The position numbers were made by a program, and so were the translations under genes. A stretch of 64,000 nucleotides of DNA, taken from Woeseiaceae bacterium. GTDB lineage: Bacteria; Pseudomonadota; Gammaproteobacteria; Steroidobacterales; Woeseiaceae. Below, one piece after another: positions 19,519 to 29,548 of this stretch. The DNA lies in assembly GCA_021773075.1 (NCBI GenBank), contig JAJFKT010000012.1:62001-126000 (forward strand). Reading direction: 5' to 3'. How positions within the stretch are numbered: the stretch's first letter is position 1; each line of letters begins with the position of its first letter. The notes below the pieces were generated by a model. That model saw only the letters and a list, made by a program, of their open reading frames with translations, was not told the origin of the DNA and did not search any database.

Positions 19519-20502
19519 TTGCCTGTACAGCTAACAAACAAGGAAATACTTGAGCTCGCGAGTGAAGTGCTTGCTATCGAGTCTCGTGCCGTAGACACGC
19601 TACGCTCCCGCTTGAACGACGACTTCGTCGCCGCCTGCAAGCTGTGTCTGCAGACCACGGGTCGTATCGTCGTGACGGGCATGGGTAAGTCCGGACATGT
19701 CAGCAACAAAATCGCGGCCACTCTCGCGTCGACCGGCACACCGGCCTTCTTTATGCATCCGGCTGAGGCAGGTCACGGTGATCTGGGCATGATCACGAAC
19801 CAGGACCTGTTGCTCGCTATTTCCTATTCTGGCGAGACCAATGAGGTCGTTACGATACTGCCCGTCGTTAAGCGCATCGGTGCAAAACTCGTGTCGATAA
19901 CCGGCAATCCGAATTCGACCATGGCGAAAGCGGCGGACGCACATCTCGATATCAGCGTCACTGAAGAGGCATGTCCTCTCAATCTTGCCCCAACGGCGAG
20001 CACCACAGCGACATTGGCGATGGGCGACGCGCTCGCGGTCGCGTTGCTTAAGAGTCGGGGGTTTACTGCCGAGGACTTCGCCCTATCCCATCCAAGCGGC
20101 AGTCTGGGCAAGCGACTGCTATTGCGCGTGTCCGATGTTATGCGCGACGGCGATCGGATTCCGGCAGTTAGAGACAATGTCTCCTTACGCGATGGTCTGA
20201 TGGAAATGACGGACAAAGGGCTTGGAATGACCGCAATTGTCGGCGACAACATGATCCTGAAGGGAATCTTCACCGATGGCGACTTGCGTCGGACACTGGA
20301 TAGTGGTGCCGACATTCACAAAACGTCAATTCGCGAGGTCATGCATAGCGATTGCAAGACGACATCAGCGGACGTGCTGGCGGCAGAAGCGCTGCACCTG
20401 CTCGAAGAGAATAAAATTACATCTCTACTGGTTACCGATGATGACAACAGGCTCGTGGGTGCACTGAATATTCATGATCTGTTTCGCGAGGGGCTGATGT
20501 GA
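19519..20502 (+). CDS. kdsD: KdsD, D-arabinose 5-phosphate isomerase
   Basis: Interconverts ribulose 5-phosphate and arabinose 5-phosphate, the first step to Kdo for lipid A-core. 327 residues from a TTG start. The SIS domain contains GMGKSGHVSNKIAATL and HPAEAGHGDLGM, followed by two CBS domains (from about residue 208). It overlaps kdsC by 4 nt. Confidence 0.96.
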   Translation: MPVQLTNKEILELASEVLAIESRAVDTLRSRLNDDFVAACKLCLQTTGRIVVTGMGKSGHVSNKIAATLASTGTPAFFMHPAEAGHGDLGMITNQDLLLAISYSGETNEVVTILPVVKRIGAKLVSITGNPNSTMAKAADAHLDISVTEEACPLNLAPTASTTATLAMGDALAVALLKSRGFTAEDFALSHPSGSLGKRLLLRVSDVMRDGDRIPAVRDNVSLRDGLMEMTDKGLGMTAIVGDNMILKGIFTDGDLRRTLDSGADIHKTSIREVMHSDCKTTSADVLAAEALHLLEENKITSLLVTDDDNRLVGALNIHDLFREGLM

Positions 20503-20978
20503 GTGACCTGACCGACATAAGACTGGTCGCATTTGACGTAGACGGCGTGTTTACCGACGGCCGCTTCTATCTGTCCGATGACGGTGTCGAGTCCAAGGCG
20601 TTTCACACGCAGGACGGCTACGGAATTCGACAATTGCTAAGCGCCGATATCGCCGTCGCAGTGATTAGTGGCCGCAGGTCGGGTGCGGTTACAAAGCGCA
20701 TGGCCGAACTCGGCGTACAACATGTCGTGCAGGGCTGTGGCGACAAAGTCGCGGCACTCGATGAAATCATTGCGCTGCTGGACATCTCGGCTAATCACTG
20801 CGCATATGTAGGAGACGATTTGCCAGACTTACCGTTGTTGAATCATGTTGGCTATAGCATAGCAGTCGCGAATGCTGTTCCGGCACTGCACGAACAATGT
20901 GACTTTTCGACGTCTGCTCGTGGCGGCTTCGGCGCAGTCAGAGAAGTCTGTGAACTTATCCTCGGTACAAGCGGGTAG
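20499..20978 (+). CDS. kdsC: KdsC, Kdo 8-phosphate phosphatase
   Basis: HAD-superfamily phosphatase that removes phosphate from Kdo 8-phosphate. GTG start overlapping the kdsD stop. 159 residues, on the short side for the family. HAD motif I is FDVDGVFTDG near residue 9; GDDLPDLPLL gives the C-terminal acidic pair. Cap-less, as expected for KdsC tetramers. Confidence 0.95.
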   Translation: MSDLTDIRLVAFDVDGVFTDGRFYLSDDGVESKAFHTQDGYGIRQLLSADIAVAVISGRRSGAVTKRMAELGVQHVVQGCGDKVAALDEIIALLDISANHCAYVGDDLPDLPLLNHVGYSIAVANAVPALHEQCDFSTSARGGFGAVREVCELILGTSG

Positions 20979-20986
20979 CACCAGCA

Positions 20987-21544
20987 ATGAGCCCACGCGC
21001 AATCTGCATCGTAATCCTGCTTACCGCCGGCGCAATCGGCAGCTGGTATCTTGTGCGTTCGAATACACCCAATGATGGCAACGAATTGCCATTTGATCCT
21101 CTGCACCGGGGTTATTACCTGAAGCAGGTGCGCATATTGGGTACAGGTGAAGACGGTACAGCGCTTTACGATATCGAAGCAGAACATGCGGAACAAAAGG
21201 AAGACAAACGCATCGAATTCACCGATGTTCGAATTCGCTATTCGCCGGATAGCGATGTTCCGTGGGTTGTCAATGCAGACCAGGCAACTCTGCGAGAAGG
21301 CGCGCCGCGAATAACGCTGCGTGGTCACGTCCAGATATTGAATAGCGGCACGTCCAGCGAAGGAGATACGGAGATCCGAACGCGATATCTGGAGCTGGAT
21401 CCGGAGCGGTTTATTGCCGAGACGAATGAACGCGTGCAAATTCGATTTGGTGTTCGCAGCGTTACAGCAACGGGCATGCTAGCATCACTTAACGATGACA
21501 AAATCGAACTCAAATCCAACGTCCGCGGCAAGATAGCGCCTTAA
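20987..21544 (+). CDS. lptC: LptC, LPS export bitopic protein
   Basis: Inner-membrane component that hands LPS from LptB2FG to the LptA bridge. 185 residues with one N-terminal membrane helix (about 4-22) and a periplasmic beta-jellyroll (for example GYYLKQVRILGTGEDGTALY). Directly followed by lptA with no gap. Confidence 0.92.
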   Translation: MSPRAICIVILLTAGAIGSWYLVRSNTPNDGNELPFDPLHRGYYLKQVRILGTGEDGTALYDIEAEHAEQKEDKRIEFTDVRIRYSPDSDVPWVVNADQATLREGAPRITLRGHVQILNSGTSSEGDTEIRTRYLELDPERFIAETNERVQIRFGVRSVTATGMLASLNDDKIELKSNVRGKIAP

Positions 21545-22195
21545 ATGACAAAGAATTTTCGCACCCTGCTTTTCACAATCTACTTGGGTTTCTCGCCGTT
21601 GCTGGCCAACGCACAGCTGACTGATCTTGACCGGCTATTGCCGTGGACCATCAGTTCCGAAACGATGGCTTTTGATGGTAAAACATCGACCGTTATTTAT
21701 ACCGGTCTGCGGTTTTCTCAGGGAAGTATTTTTATCGAGGCAGACGAAGGACGTTCTACGGTCAATGAACAAAATGACGGTTCCTGGACCTTTGCCGGAA
21801 ATGTCGTCATCGATGTCGATACTGGCCGTATCGAGTGTCAGTCTGCAGAATTGACCTTTGATGGCAATGTCCTGACGAGGGCCAGCGTATTGGGGTCGCC
21901 GGCAACATTCTCGATGCAACGCTCAGGCGCAGATGATGCGACACACGCGAAGGCTGGGCATTTACTCTACGACGTACAAAACGGCGTCATAGAGTTTTCC
22001 GAAGAAGCCACGATCACCGAAAGCGGTAACGAAATTTCATCCAATTTTCTCGTCTACAACATTAATGAGCGCCGTATCAACGCGGACTCGTCCGGCGCCG
22101 ACGACGATCGTGTTCGTATCACCTACACGCCGACAAGCGATCCAGACGCTGAAGATACAAGTACCGAGGACCCAGAGGATCCAGAGGTTCCATGA
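21545..22195 (+). CDS. lptA: LptA, periplasmic LPS transport bridge
   Basis: Beta-jellyroll protein forming the periplasmic LPS bridge. 216 residues: cleavable signal peptide to about ANAQ, then an OstA-type domain with [20 protein letters not shown] and [20 protein letters not shown]. The C-terminal tail is unusually acidic and proline-rich ([16 protein letters not shown]). Overlaps lptB by 4 nt. Confidence 0.92.
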   Translation: MTKNFRTLLFTIYLGFSPLLANAQLTDLDRLLPWTISSETMAFDGKTSTVIYTGLRFSQGSIFIEADEGRSTVNEQNDGSWTFAGNVVIDVDTGRIECQSAELTFDGNVLTRASVLGSPATFSMQRSGADDATHAKAGHLLYDVQNGVIEFSEEATITESGNEISSNFLVYNINERRINADSSGADDDRVRITYTPTSDPDAEDTSTEDPEDPEVP

Positions 22196-22917
22196 GCATT
22201 CTCAGCGTTCAGGACATCTCAAAGAGCTATAAGTTAAGAAAGGTCGTCAAGAGCCTTTCACTCGAGATCAAGAGCGGTGAAGTCGTAGGCCTTCTCGGGC
22301 CAAATGGTGCCGGTAAGACGACAGCGTTCTACATGATCGTCGGTCTGATTGCGGCCGATGGCGGCGACATCCTGCTCGATGGCCAGGACCTGACGGCCAA
22401 ACCCATGCACGAACGATCAAAACTGGGCCTCGGCTACTTACCTCAGGAAGCCTCGATTTTTCGCAAACTGACCGTCGAACAAAACATACTCGCCATACTT
22501 GAGAACCGGAAAGACCTTGATCGCGCCGGTCGCGAACAGGAACTCGAAAACCTTCTTGATGAACTGCACGTTGGTCATGTACGCAGCAGCCTCGGCATCA
22601 GTCTGTCTGGCGGCGAGCGGCGGCGAGTTGAAATCGCCAGAGCGCTCGCGGCTGATCCCAGATTTGTCCTGCTTGATGAGCCATTTGCGGGCGTCGATCC
22701 TATCTCTGTACTCGATATTCAACGCATTATCAGGCACTTGTGCGAGCGCGAAATTGGTGTCTTAATCACCGACCATAACGTCCGCGAGACCCTGGGTATT
22801 TGCGGCCGTGCCTATATTCTCAGTGACGGCAGTTTGATCGCATCCGGTTCGCCGGAAGACATTTTGGAAAATCAACACGTTCGAGAAGTGTATCTCGGAC
22901 AGGAGTTCAAACTCTGA
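22192..22917 (+). CDS. lptB: LptB, LPS export ABC ATPase
   Basis: Cytoplasmic ATPase of the LptB2FG extractor. 241 residues. Walker [10 protein letters not shown] (near residue 35), signature [15 protein letters not shown] (near 138), Walker [13 protein letters not shown] and the H-loop TDHNVRETL are all intact. ATG overlaps the end of lptA; rpoN follows after about 85 nt. Confidence 0.97.
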   Translation: MSILSVQDISKSYKLRKVVKSLSLEIKSGEVVGLLGPNGAGKTTAFYMIVGLIAADGGDILLDGQDLTAKPMHERSKLGLGYLPQEASIFRKLTVEQNILAILENRKDLDRAGREQELENLLDELHVGHVRSSLGISLSGGERRRVEIARALAADPRFVLLDEPFAGVDPISVLDIQRIIRHLCEREIGVLITDHNVRETLGICGRAYILSDGSLIASGSPEDILENQHVREVYLGQEFKL

Positions 22918-23002
22918 GGCAAACTTGGCACGTGTACAGGGGTCATAGCCCTTTCCAAGAAATGTGTGCACTTCAGGTTTGTGAAACGAGTATCAACAAT
23001 CA

Positions 23003-24397
23003 ATGTTAAAACCTTCGCTGCAACTAAAACTCGGCCAGTCATTAACGATGACGCCCCAACTACAACAGGCAATTCGCCTGTTGCAGCTACCAATTCTCGA
23101 CCTGAATGCGCAGATTCAGGAAGCGCTCGAAGAAAATATAATGCTCGAGATGGAGGACCTTCCTGACGTTCCACGGACCGATGCCAATTCCACCGCCGAA
23201 GTAGAAACCATCAAAGCTGACGACGAGTGGCAGATTCGATCTGCCGAACGAATGCAGGATGGCGGTTGGAACGGCGAAGGCAGGCCAATCTCTGACTTTG
23301 CAGATGAATCTGGCGAGACGCTGCGCGAACATCTGTACTGGCAGCTCGAAATTGACAACTTCACAACCCGCGAAGCGCTGATTGGCGAAGCACTTGTCGA
23401 CTCCATAAATGATGACGGCTACTTAACGGACCATGTTGGCGAAATCATTGCCAGTTTGAACGAACAGCCGCCGATTTCGCTCGAAGAAGCTGAACAGACA
23501 CTGTTTAAGATCCAACGGCTTGATCCGGTTGGCGTAGGTGCACGGTCGTTGTCTGAATGTGTCATTCGCCAGATCGAACAGCTTGATCCGGAAACGCCGG
23601 GCTTCAGACTCGCACTCGACATTGCCGCTGACCATCTTGATCTTGTCGCCAGCCGCGATTATGGCGAACTACGTCGGGGTCTCCGGACGTCAGAAGAAAA
23701 ACTCCATGAAGCACTGGCGCTGGTCAGGGGCTGTAATCCGAAACCTGGTCTGGCGGTGAGTCCAGCCGCTGCACAATATGTTATTCCGGATGTCTTTGTT
23801 CGCAAAATCGATAATCGCTGGCAGGTGGAGATCAGCCCGACCGGAGTCCCGAGACTTTCGGTGAATCAGCAATACGCGAAATTATTGCGTGGCAGTGGCG
23901 AACACGCCGTCCTGAAGTCGCAGCTGCAGGAAGCAAGATGGTTAATTCGAAGTCTTGAAATCCGCAACGAAACATTGCTAAAAGTCGCCACCAGCATCGT
24001 GTCACGGCAGGTAGCCTTTTTTGAACAGGGCGACGAGGCGATGAAACCAATGGTACTGCGTGACGTAGCTGAAGAGATTGGTATGCACGAATCGACAATT
24101 TCGCGTGTAACCACCAACAAATACATGCATACGCCGCGCGGCGTATTCGAATTCAAGTATTTCTTTTCGAGCCATCTGTCATCGGTCAGCGGAGAGGACC
24201 AGTCGTCGACGTCGGTTCGCGCAAAAATCCGCAAGTTGATCGCCGCGGAGAACCCGTGCAAACCGCTAAGCGACAGCAAGATAACGAATATGTTGAAAGA
24301 TGAGGGCATTTCGGTTGCCAGGCGGACAGTCGCGAAGTACCGTGAAGCTATGAATATCCCCTCTTCCAGCGACCGTAGGAATCGTGAGACGAGGTAA
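23003..24397 (+). CDS. rpoN: RpoN, RNA polymerase sigma-54 factor
   Basis: Alternative sigma factor that needs AAA+ activators. 464 residues. The N-terminal activator-interacting region is glutamine-rich (KPSLQLKLGQSLTMTPQLQQ), an acidic linker follows, and the C-terminus carries the RpoN box ARRTVAKYREAMNIP near residue 442. Gene order lptB-rpoN-hpf-ptsN-rapZ is the classical one. Confidence 0.97.
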   Translation: MLKPSLQLKLGQSLTMTPQLQQAIRLLQLPILDLNAQIQEALEENIMLEMEDLPDVPRTDANSTAEVETIKADDEWQIRSAERMQDGGWNGEGRPISDFADESGETLREHLYWQLEIDNFTTREALIGEALVDSINDDGYLTDHVGEIIASLNEQPPISLEEAEQTLFKIQRLDPVGVGARSLSECVIRQIEQLDPETPGFRLALDIAADHLDLVASRDYGELRRGLRTSEEKLHEALALVRGCNPKPGLAVSPAAAQYVIPDVFVRKIDNRWQVEISPTGVPRLSVNQQYAKLLRGSGEHAVLKSQLQEARWLIRSLEIRNETLLKVATSIVSRQVAFFEQGDEAMKPMVLRDVAEEIGMHESTISRVTTNKYMHTPRGVFEFKYFFSSHLSSVSGEDQSSTSVRAKIRKLIAAENPCKPLSDSKITNMLKDEGISVARRTVAKYREAMNIPSSSDRRNRETR

Positions 24398-24488
24398 CAA
24401 AAATACGTAAGAAACACGATATAGGAGAAATTTGAGACTGCTATTCTAAGGTCGAGAGGACCGTAAGACAATTTTAAAGGAGACAGCT

Positions 24489-24809
24489 ATGCAATTGAAT
24501 GTTTCAGGCCATCACGTCGAAGTAACTGATTCGCTGAGAGAATACGTCGAATCCAAGATTGAAAAAACAGCCCGTCACTTTGACCTCGTGTCTGACGTCC
24601 ATTGTATTCTGACCGTCGAAAAACTCCGGCATAAAGCCGAGGCAACTGTTCACGTAAATGGTGGTACGATCTACGCCGACAACACTGAAGAGGACATGTA
24701 CGCCGCGATCGATGGTCTCGTGGACAAACTCGAAAGACGGGTCAGAAAATACAAAGAAAAGCTCGTCGATCACCACGCTAGAGACAAACAAAAGATCAAG
24801 TACGCCTGA
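24489..24809 (+). CDS. hpf: Hpf, ribosome hibernation promoting factor (short form)
   Basis: Binds the decoding centre of idle ribosomes and promotes 100S dimers in stationary phase. 106 residues: the short single-domain type with N-terminus MQLNVSGHHVEVTDSLREYV and a basic C-terminal helix. A strong ribosome site, AAAGGAGA, lies 6 nt before the ATG. Confidence 0.95.
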   Translation: MQLNVSGHHVEVTDSLREYVESKIEKTARHFDLVSDVHCILTVEKLRHKAEATVHVNGGTIYADNTEEDMYAAIDGLVDKLERRVRKYKEKLVDHHARDKQKIKYA

Positions 24810-24869
24810 GTTCGCAGATAATCTGTGCGGCCTCCGGGCCGCGCAGATCGCCGCCAACCTAGCACCCTT

Positions 24870-25364
24870 ATGCTGCTCGAAGAACTCATCAAGCCGGACG
24901 CCGTTCTCTGCAACGCCAGCGCCCGAAGTAAGAAACACTGCCTCGAAATCCTAAGCGAACTTCTGGTTCGGTCAAATTCGGAAATTCCCAGCGATGTCAT
25001 TTTTCGTTGCTTGAATGATCGTGAGAGACTTGGCTGCACCGGCCTCGACAGAGGTGCGGCGTTTCCTCACTGTCGTGTTGCTGACATCGAAACAAGCCAT
25101 GCAGCGCTTATCAAATTATCCGACCCGGTCGATTTCGATGCGGCAGATGGTGAGCCGGTTGATCTGGTATTGGGTATGTTGGTTCCGGCGAAACTGGATG
25201 ACAGTCACTATGCCGATCTCAAAATGATTAGCAGCGTACTGGCTGATGAAGGTCTCCGCTCTCGTTTACGGGGCATGAATTCGAGCAAAGATTTGTATGA
25301 GGCGCTTCTCAACGGTTCAGCATTGGTAGCGCCAGAACAAGTCCGCCAGGCACAGGGATCCTGA
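24870..25364 (+). CDS. ptsN: PtsN, EIIA-Ntr regulatory phosphotransferase protein
   Basis: EIIA-type component of the nitrogen PTS, which regulates potassium and nitrogen functions rather than carrying sugar. 164 residues from ATG at 24870; a longer frame from 24825 begins in a sequence without family similarity. The phosphorylated histidine lies in RGAAFPHCRV near residue 66. No NPr (ptsO) gene follows rapZ here, so the partner must be elsewhere. Confidence 0.94.
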   Translation: MLLEELIKPDAVLCNASARSKKHCLEILSELLVRSNSEIPSDVIFRCLNDRERLGCTGLDRGAAFPHCRVADIETSHAALIKLSDPVDFDAADGEPVDLVLGMLVPAKLDDSHYADLKMISSVLADEGLRSRLRGMNSSKDLYEALLNGSALVAPEQVRQAQGS

Positions 25365-25391
25365 CCGGCAGGGCTGCGTAAAGCAACGACC

Positions 25392-26282
25392 ATGAAAAAA
25401 GACCTTCGACTGATTATCGTCAGCGGCCTGTCAGGGTCCGGCAAGACAGTTGCATTGCACGCTCTTGAAGATCTTGGTTACTACTGCATCGATAACATCC
25501 CAGCCGCACTGCTCAAGTCTGCTGTACACGAGGTTCACGCAGGCGCTGAGTCGTCTACCAAACTTCTCGCCGTCGGCGTCGATGCCCGCAACCGACCTCG
25601 GGACCTCGCGGCTTTGCCTGGGTTGATTGAGGATCTGCGCGGGCAAAGCGTACACACCGATATCATTTTCCTGCATGCCAGTGACGACGTATTGCTCAAG
25701 CGATTCAGTGAATCGCGACGCCGGCACCCGCTCGCAGAACACGGCGCCGAATTGCGTAAAGCAATTGACACCGAACGGGAAATTCTCGCACACATCAACG
25801 CTGCCGCCGACCTGGTCATCGACACGTCCCAAACCAGCATTTATGAACTCGCCGATACGATACGAGAACGAGTCGACCGTAGACAGTCGGGAGCTCTGTC
25901 TGTCCTTATTGAGTCTTTCGGTTTTAAACACCGGATTCCAGCCGATGCCGATTTTGTTTTCGACATGCGCTGTTTGCCGAACCCCTATTGGTCGCTCGAT
26001 CTTCGTGGGCTGACGGGGCTCGACGAGGAGGTCATTGAATTTCTGGAAGCCGAAAAATCGTTCCTCGAAATGTATGACGATATCGTCAGGTTCCTAAATC
26101 GCTGGATTCCGCGCTTTAAAGATGCACATCGTGGTTATTTGACGATCGCGATCGGCTGCACTGGCGGTCAGCATCGCTCAGTACACATGGCCGAAAAGTT
26201 GGCAAAGGAACTGCGCAAACACCACGAACCCATTTTGACGCGCCACAACAATCTTACTCAGCATCGAATCCATCCGGACTAA
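25392..26282 (+). CDS. rapZ: RapZ, RNase adaptor / nucleotide-binding protein
   Basis: In enterics RapZ steers RNase E to the GlmZ sRNA and so controls glucosamine 6-phosphate synthesis. 296 residues. The P-loop GLSGSGKTVA is near residue 14, and the C-terminal domain carries GCTGGQHRSVHMAEKLAKEL. Whether it acts on a small RNA in this organism is not known from sequence. Confidence 0.94.
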   Translation: MKKDLRLIIVSGLSGSGKTVALHALEDLGYYCIDNIPAALLKSAVHEVHAGAESSTKLLAVGVDARNRPRDLAALPGLIEDLRGQSVHTDIIFLHASDDVLLKRFSESRRRHPLAEHGAELRKAIDTEREILAHINAAADLVIDTSQTSIYELADTIRERVDRRQSGALSVLIESFGFKHRIPADADFVFDMRCLPNPYWSLDLRGLTGLDEEVIEFLEAEKSFLEMYDDIVRFLNRWIPRFKDAHRGYLTIAIGCTGGQHRSVHMAEKLAKELRKHHEPILTRHNNLTQHRIHPD

Positions 26283-26301
26283 GCTGCTAAACTCCGCCAG
26301 C

Positions 26302-27651
26302 ATGGAAGCGCGCGAGCCGACAAAAGATAATCTCGAAATGATGCGTCAGCAATTGGACGGCGGACGTATGCGTTCGGCGCGGGTTATGGCCAATAGCTTG
26401 CACCCGTCTGAGGTTGCGCGCCTGCTCGAGTCACTGCCGCGCAAGAAGCGTGCAATGCTCTGGGAGATCGTCGACTCCGATATTGAAGGTGACGTTCTTG
26501 TAGAACTATCCGACGAGGTTCGTGATGGCCTTATCGAGGGCATGCAAACTGCTGATCTGATCGCGGCCGCAGAAGGAATGGAGGTTGACGATCTCGCCGA
26601 CCTGTTGATTGACCTTCCGGAAGCAGTCACCCAGGAGGTATTGCAGTCTCTCGACAAACAGGATCGAGATCGCGTTCAGCAGGTCCTCGCCTACGACGAG
26701 GAAAGTGCTGGCGGATTGATGAACGTGGATATTGTGACCGTTCGTCCGGATGTGACGCTCGAAGTCGTCGCCCGATATCTGCGCGCCGTTGGTGAGATTC
26801 CTGACGGCACGGACGCAATTTTCGTCGTCAATCGAGACGACGGCTACATCGGCTCGTTGTTTCTATCGCGCTTATTGACCAGCGACCCTGATGAGATAGT
26901 TGCGAATGTGATGTCAACGGACACTATGCCAATTCATGCGAACACGCCATCAACTCAAGTTGTTTGGGAGTTCGAAAACCGGGATCTGTTGTCCGCACCT
27001 GTCGTCGATGACGAGTTTCGCGTCTTGGGTCGAATCACAGTCGACGACGTTGTCGACGTTATCCGCGACGAAGCCGAGCATTCGCTTATGAGTGCGGCCG
27101 GACTCGACGAAGAAGAAGATATGTTTGCGCCCGTTTTTAAGAGCGCTGGCCGACGCGCGCTATGGCTTGGTGTGAATCTTGCGACTGCTTTTTTGGCCGC
27201 TGCGGTTGTCGAACAATTTCAGACCACCCTGGACGCCATCGTTTTGCTGGCAGTTTTGATGCCGGTTGTCCCCAGCATGGGTGGCGTCGCCGGCACACAG
27301 TCGTTAACGATTATTACTCGTGCGATTGCCCTGGGTCAGATCAGCAAAGACAACGCCATGGGAATCATGCGCAAAGAGCTGATGGTAGGGCTTTTAAACG
27401 GCGTTGGCTGGGCCATCATCGTATCGATATTTACGTTCCTTTGGTTCGAAGAATGGAAGATCGGAGGCATCATCGGCGCTGCTATGATCATCAATATGTT
27501 CGTCGCTGCACTAGCCGGTTTCAGTATTCCATTGATTCTCAAGCGGCTGAATATTGATCCGGCGCTTGCGGGAGGTGTGGTTCTAACGACAGTGACTGAC
27601 GTTATCGGCTATGCAGCGTTCCTGGGACTCGGTGCAGCGGTTTATTTGTAG
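26302..27651 (+). CDS. mgtE: MgtE-family magnesium transporter
   Basis: Magnesium channel with a cytosolic sensor. 449 residues: an N-terminal superhelical domain (about 20-130), a CBS pair (about 135-260) and five membrane helices. The pore helix segment MPVVPSMGGVAGTQSLTI near residue 316 is diagnostic. It takes the place where ptsO is found in other gammaproteobacteria. Confidence 0.95.
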   Translation: MEAREPTKDNLEMMRQQLDGGRMRSARVMANSLHPSEVARLLESLPRKKRAMLWEIVDSDIEGDVLVELSDEVRDGLIEGMQTADLIAAAEGMEVDDLADLLIDLPEAVTQEVLQSLDKQDRDRVQQVLAYDEESAGGLMNVDIVTVRPDVTLEVVARYLRAVGEIPDGTDAIFVVNRDDGYIGSLFLSRLLTSDPDEIVANVMSTDTMPIHANTPSTQVVWEFENRDLLSAPVVDDEFRVLGRITVDDVVDVIRDEAEHSLMSAAGLDEEEDMFAPVFKSAGRRALWLGVNLATAFLAAAVVEQFQTTLDAIVLLAVLMPVVPSMGGVAGTQSLTIITRAIALGQISKDNAMGIMRKELMVGLLNGVGWAIIVSIFTFLWFEEWKIGGIIGAAMIINMFVAALAGFSIPLILKRLNIDPALAGGVVLTTVTDVIGYAAFLGLGAAVYL

Positions 27652-27658
27652 GCTATCG

Positions 27659-28876
27659 TTATGTGTCATCTGGGTGGAACGAACTGAGGTCTCTCTTGAT
27701 CCACTCTGGCGCGAACAACCTCGGGACATCTGCGCCGGAGACAAAATCGATCAACTCATCCTTCACTTTCATAGCGTCGCTATAGCCAAGTGCTATCAGC
27801 TCACGCGTATAGGCCTTTTCAAACAACAGGAAACTCAGCAGCTTGTTTTCACTGGAATTCTTGCCGCCGACACCCCGTAACAGCGCCCGAATTGCGAACG
27901 GTAGTTCATGTTTATGCCGAAACGCGATCTCGCGCAAGTCCTCACTCGGCACAACCAGCATAGTATCGATCGGCCGCAATTCCGCGATCGGGCCACTACG
28001 TGACTGCTCCGGTACTGAGTCAATGAGCTCGTTGATTTGGGTAATTCGTTCCAGATCCGAGTAAAGACCATCCATGAATAAAGTATCAAGCATGTAGCCT
28101 GCAATCTGCGCAAAGCTGGGTACCGGACCTAGCTCAGTCGGTTCGTTTTCACCGGTTTCATCGCGAATACCAATGACCAGAATTCTGTCCGCGCCGAGGT
28201 GCACCGCGGGACTTAGGGGGGTAGCCTGGCGCATTGCGCCATCTCCGTAGTATTCGTTGCCGACTTGCTGCGGCGGAAATACCATCGGTACTGCGATGCT
28301 CGCCATCAGGTGGTCAAGACCGAGATCGGCTCGCACGCCAAGACGACGTGTTCGTTCCCAGTCCTTGAGGTGTGGTGCTCCCTGGAAAAACGACTTCGAG
28401 CGTGCAGTGCTGTAGCCAGCACCTGTCACTGTCACCGCGTCAAGATGGCCGCGGTCTATGGCCTGCTGGATTCTTGGGAAATGTACATTACGGCTCAATA
28501 AATCGCGAAGCGGCGAATTATCCAGCAGCGACTTCGGCATGCCCACTATCCAGCCACCGAATACGATCGCAGTGAGCCAGTGTAAGCTGCTCTTGAGCAT
28601 CGTCAGATTGTCAGTCTTATAGACCTGATGGCATCGAAAATTCGCCCACACCGTCTCCAACTCAGCAAGCGCGGAGCGAAAGTGTGCCGCTCTTGATGCC
28701 AGAACGACGGAATTTACGGCGCCAGCCGAGGTGCCGCTAATAACGGAGAACGGATTTGGGCTCGATTTCGGCAGCATCTCCGCCATCGCTTTGAGCACTC
28801 CAACCTGAAACGCGCCGCGGGCTCCACCACCGGGCAGCACTAACGCGGTTTTGGTCGATTCAGATTGATTGCGCAT
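27659..28876 (-). CDS. Patatin-like phospholipase (RssA type)
   Basis: Predicted cytoplasmic serine lipid hydrolase with a Ser-Asp dyad. 405 residues. The oxyanion hole GGGARGAFQVG (near residue 16), the nucleophile elbow GTSAG with S50 and the DGA triad (YGDGAMRQ) are intact. The extended C-terminus after about residue 330 is of unknown role. The substrate is not predictable. Convergent with mgtE, 7 nt apart. Confidence 0.9.
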   Translation of the reverse strand: MRNQSESTKTALVLPGGGARGAFQVGVLKAMAEMLPKSSPNPFSVISGTSAGAVNSVVLASRAAHFRSALAELETVWANFRCHQVYKTDNLTMLKSSLHWLTAIVFGGWIVGMPKSLLDNSPLRDLLSRNVHFPRIQQAIDRGHLDAVTVTGAGYSTARSKSFFQGAPHLKDWERTRRLGVRADLGLDHLMASIAVPMVFPPQQVGNEYYGDGAMRQATPLSPAVHLGADRILVIGIRDETGENEPTELGPVPSFAQIAGYMLDTLFMDGLYSDLERITQINELIDSVPEQSRSGPIAELRPIDTMLVVPSEDLREIAFRHKHELPFAIRALLRGVGGKNSSENKLLSFLLFEKAYTRELIALGYSDAMKVKDELIDFVSGADVPRLFAPEWIKRDLSSFHPDDT

Positions 28877-28985
28877 AAAGCCTGTCCAATTTGTTACGGA
28901 TTATTCGTTGGCAGCGTATTATAAGGCTACGATCTCCCGTGGGATCGAAATTACAGCACCACCACCCTAAATACGGACCGACGTT

Positions 28986-29534
28986 ATGAAGCATTTTATT
29001 ACCGTTAGCCTCGTGGCAGTCGTCACGATTATTGTCACATTGTTATTCACCCCAATCGGTATAGCCAATGATCAGACAGCTGTCGGCAGCCCGGCGCCTG
29101 AATTCGAGCTCCCCGATCAGGACGGCGACCTGCATTCGCTGGAAGATTATCGAAATCAGTGGGTCATTCTGTATTTTTATCCGAAGGATGAGACACCCGG
29201 CTGTACAACCGAAGCTTGTGAGTTTCGCGACAACATATTCGCTTTCCGTGATCTTAACGCGCAAATACTGGGGGTTAGTCTCGACGACGTGGCGTCCCAC
29301 AAAGCCTTCGCGGAGAACCACAGTTTGCCCTTTCCATTGCTCGCAGACTCAGACGGCGACACATCATCTGCGTATGGGGTAAAAACTCGCATGTTTGGAA
29401 TGACCGTCGCCAAACGGCAGACGTTTATTATCGGGCCGGATGGCAACATCGCGAAACACTACGAGACTGTGAAGCCGGATGAGCATTCGGCCCAGGTATT
29501 GGCCGACCTGAAGGCGCTCGGGGCTGGTAGCTAA
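28986..29534 (+). CDS. bcp: Exported Bcp/PrxQ-type peroxiredoxin
   Basis: Thiol peroxidase. 182 residues, longer than cytosolic Bcp because of an N-terminal hydrophobic signal (about residues 4-26, ending GIANDQ), so it acts in the periplasm or is tethered. The peroxidatic and resolving cysteines are spaced five residues apart in GCTTEACEF, the PrxQ arrangement. The reductant in the periplasm is unknown. Confidence 0.9.
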   Translation: MKHFITVSLVAVVTIIVTLLFTPIGIANDQTAVGSPAPEFELPDQDGDLHSLEDYRNQWVILYFYPKDETPGCTTEACEFRDNIFAFRDLNAQILGVSLDDVASHKAFAENHSLPFPLLADSDGDTSSAYGVKTRMFGMTVAKRQTFIIGPDGNIAKHYETVKPDEHSAQVLADLKALGAGS

Positions 29535-29548
29535 CGGCAGAAAGACGA

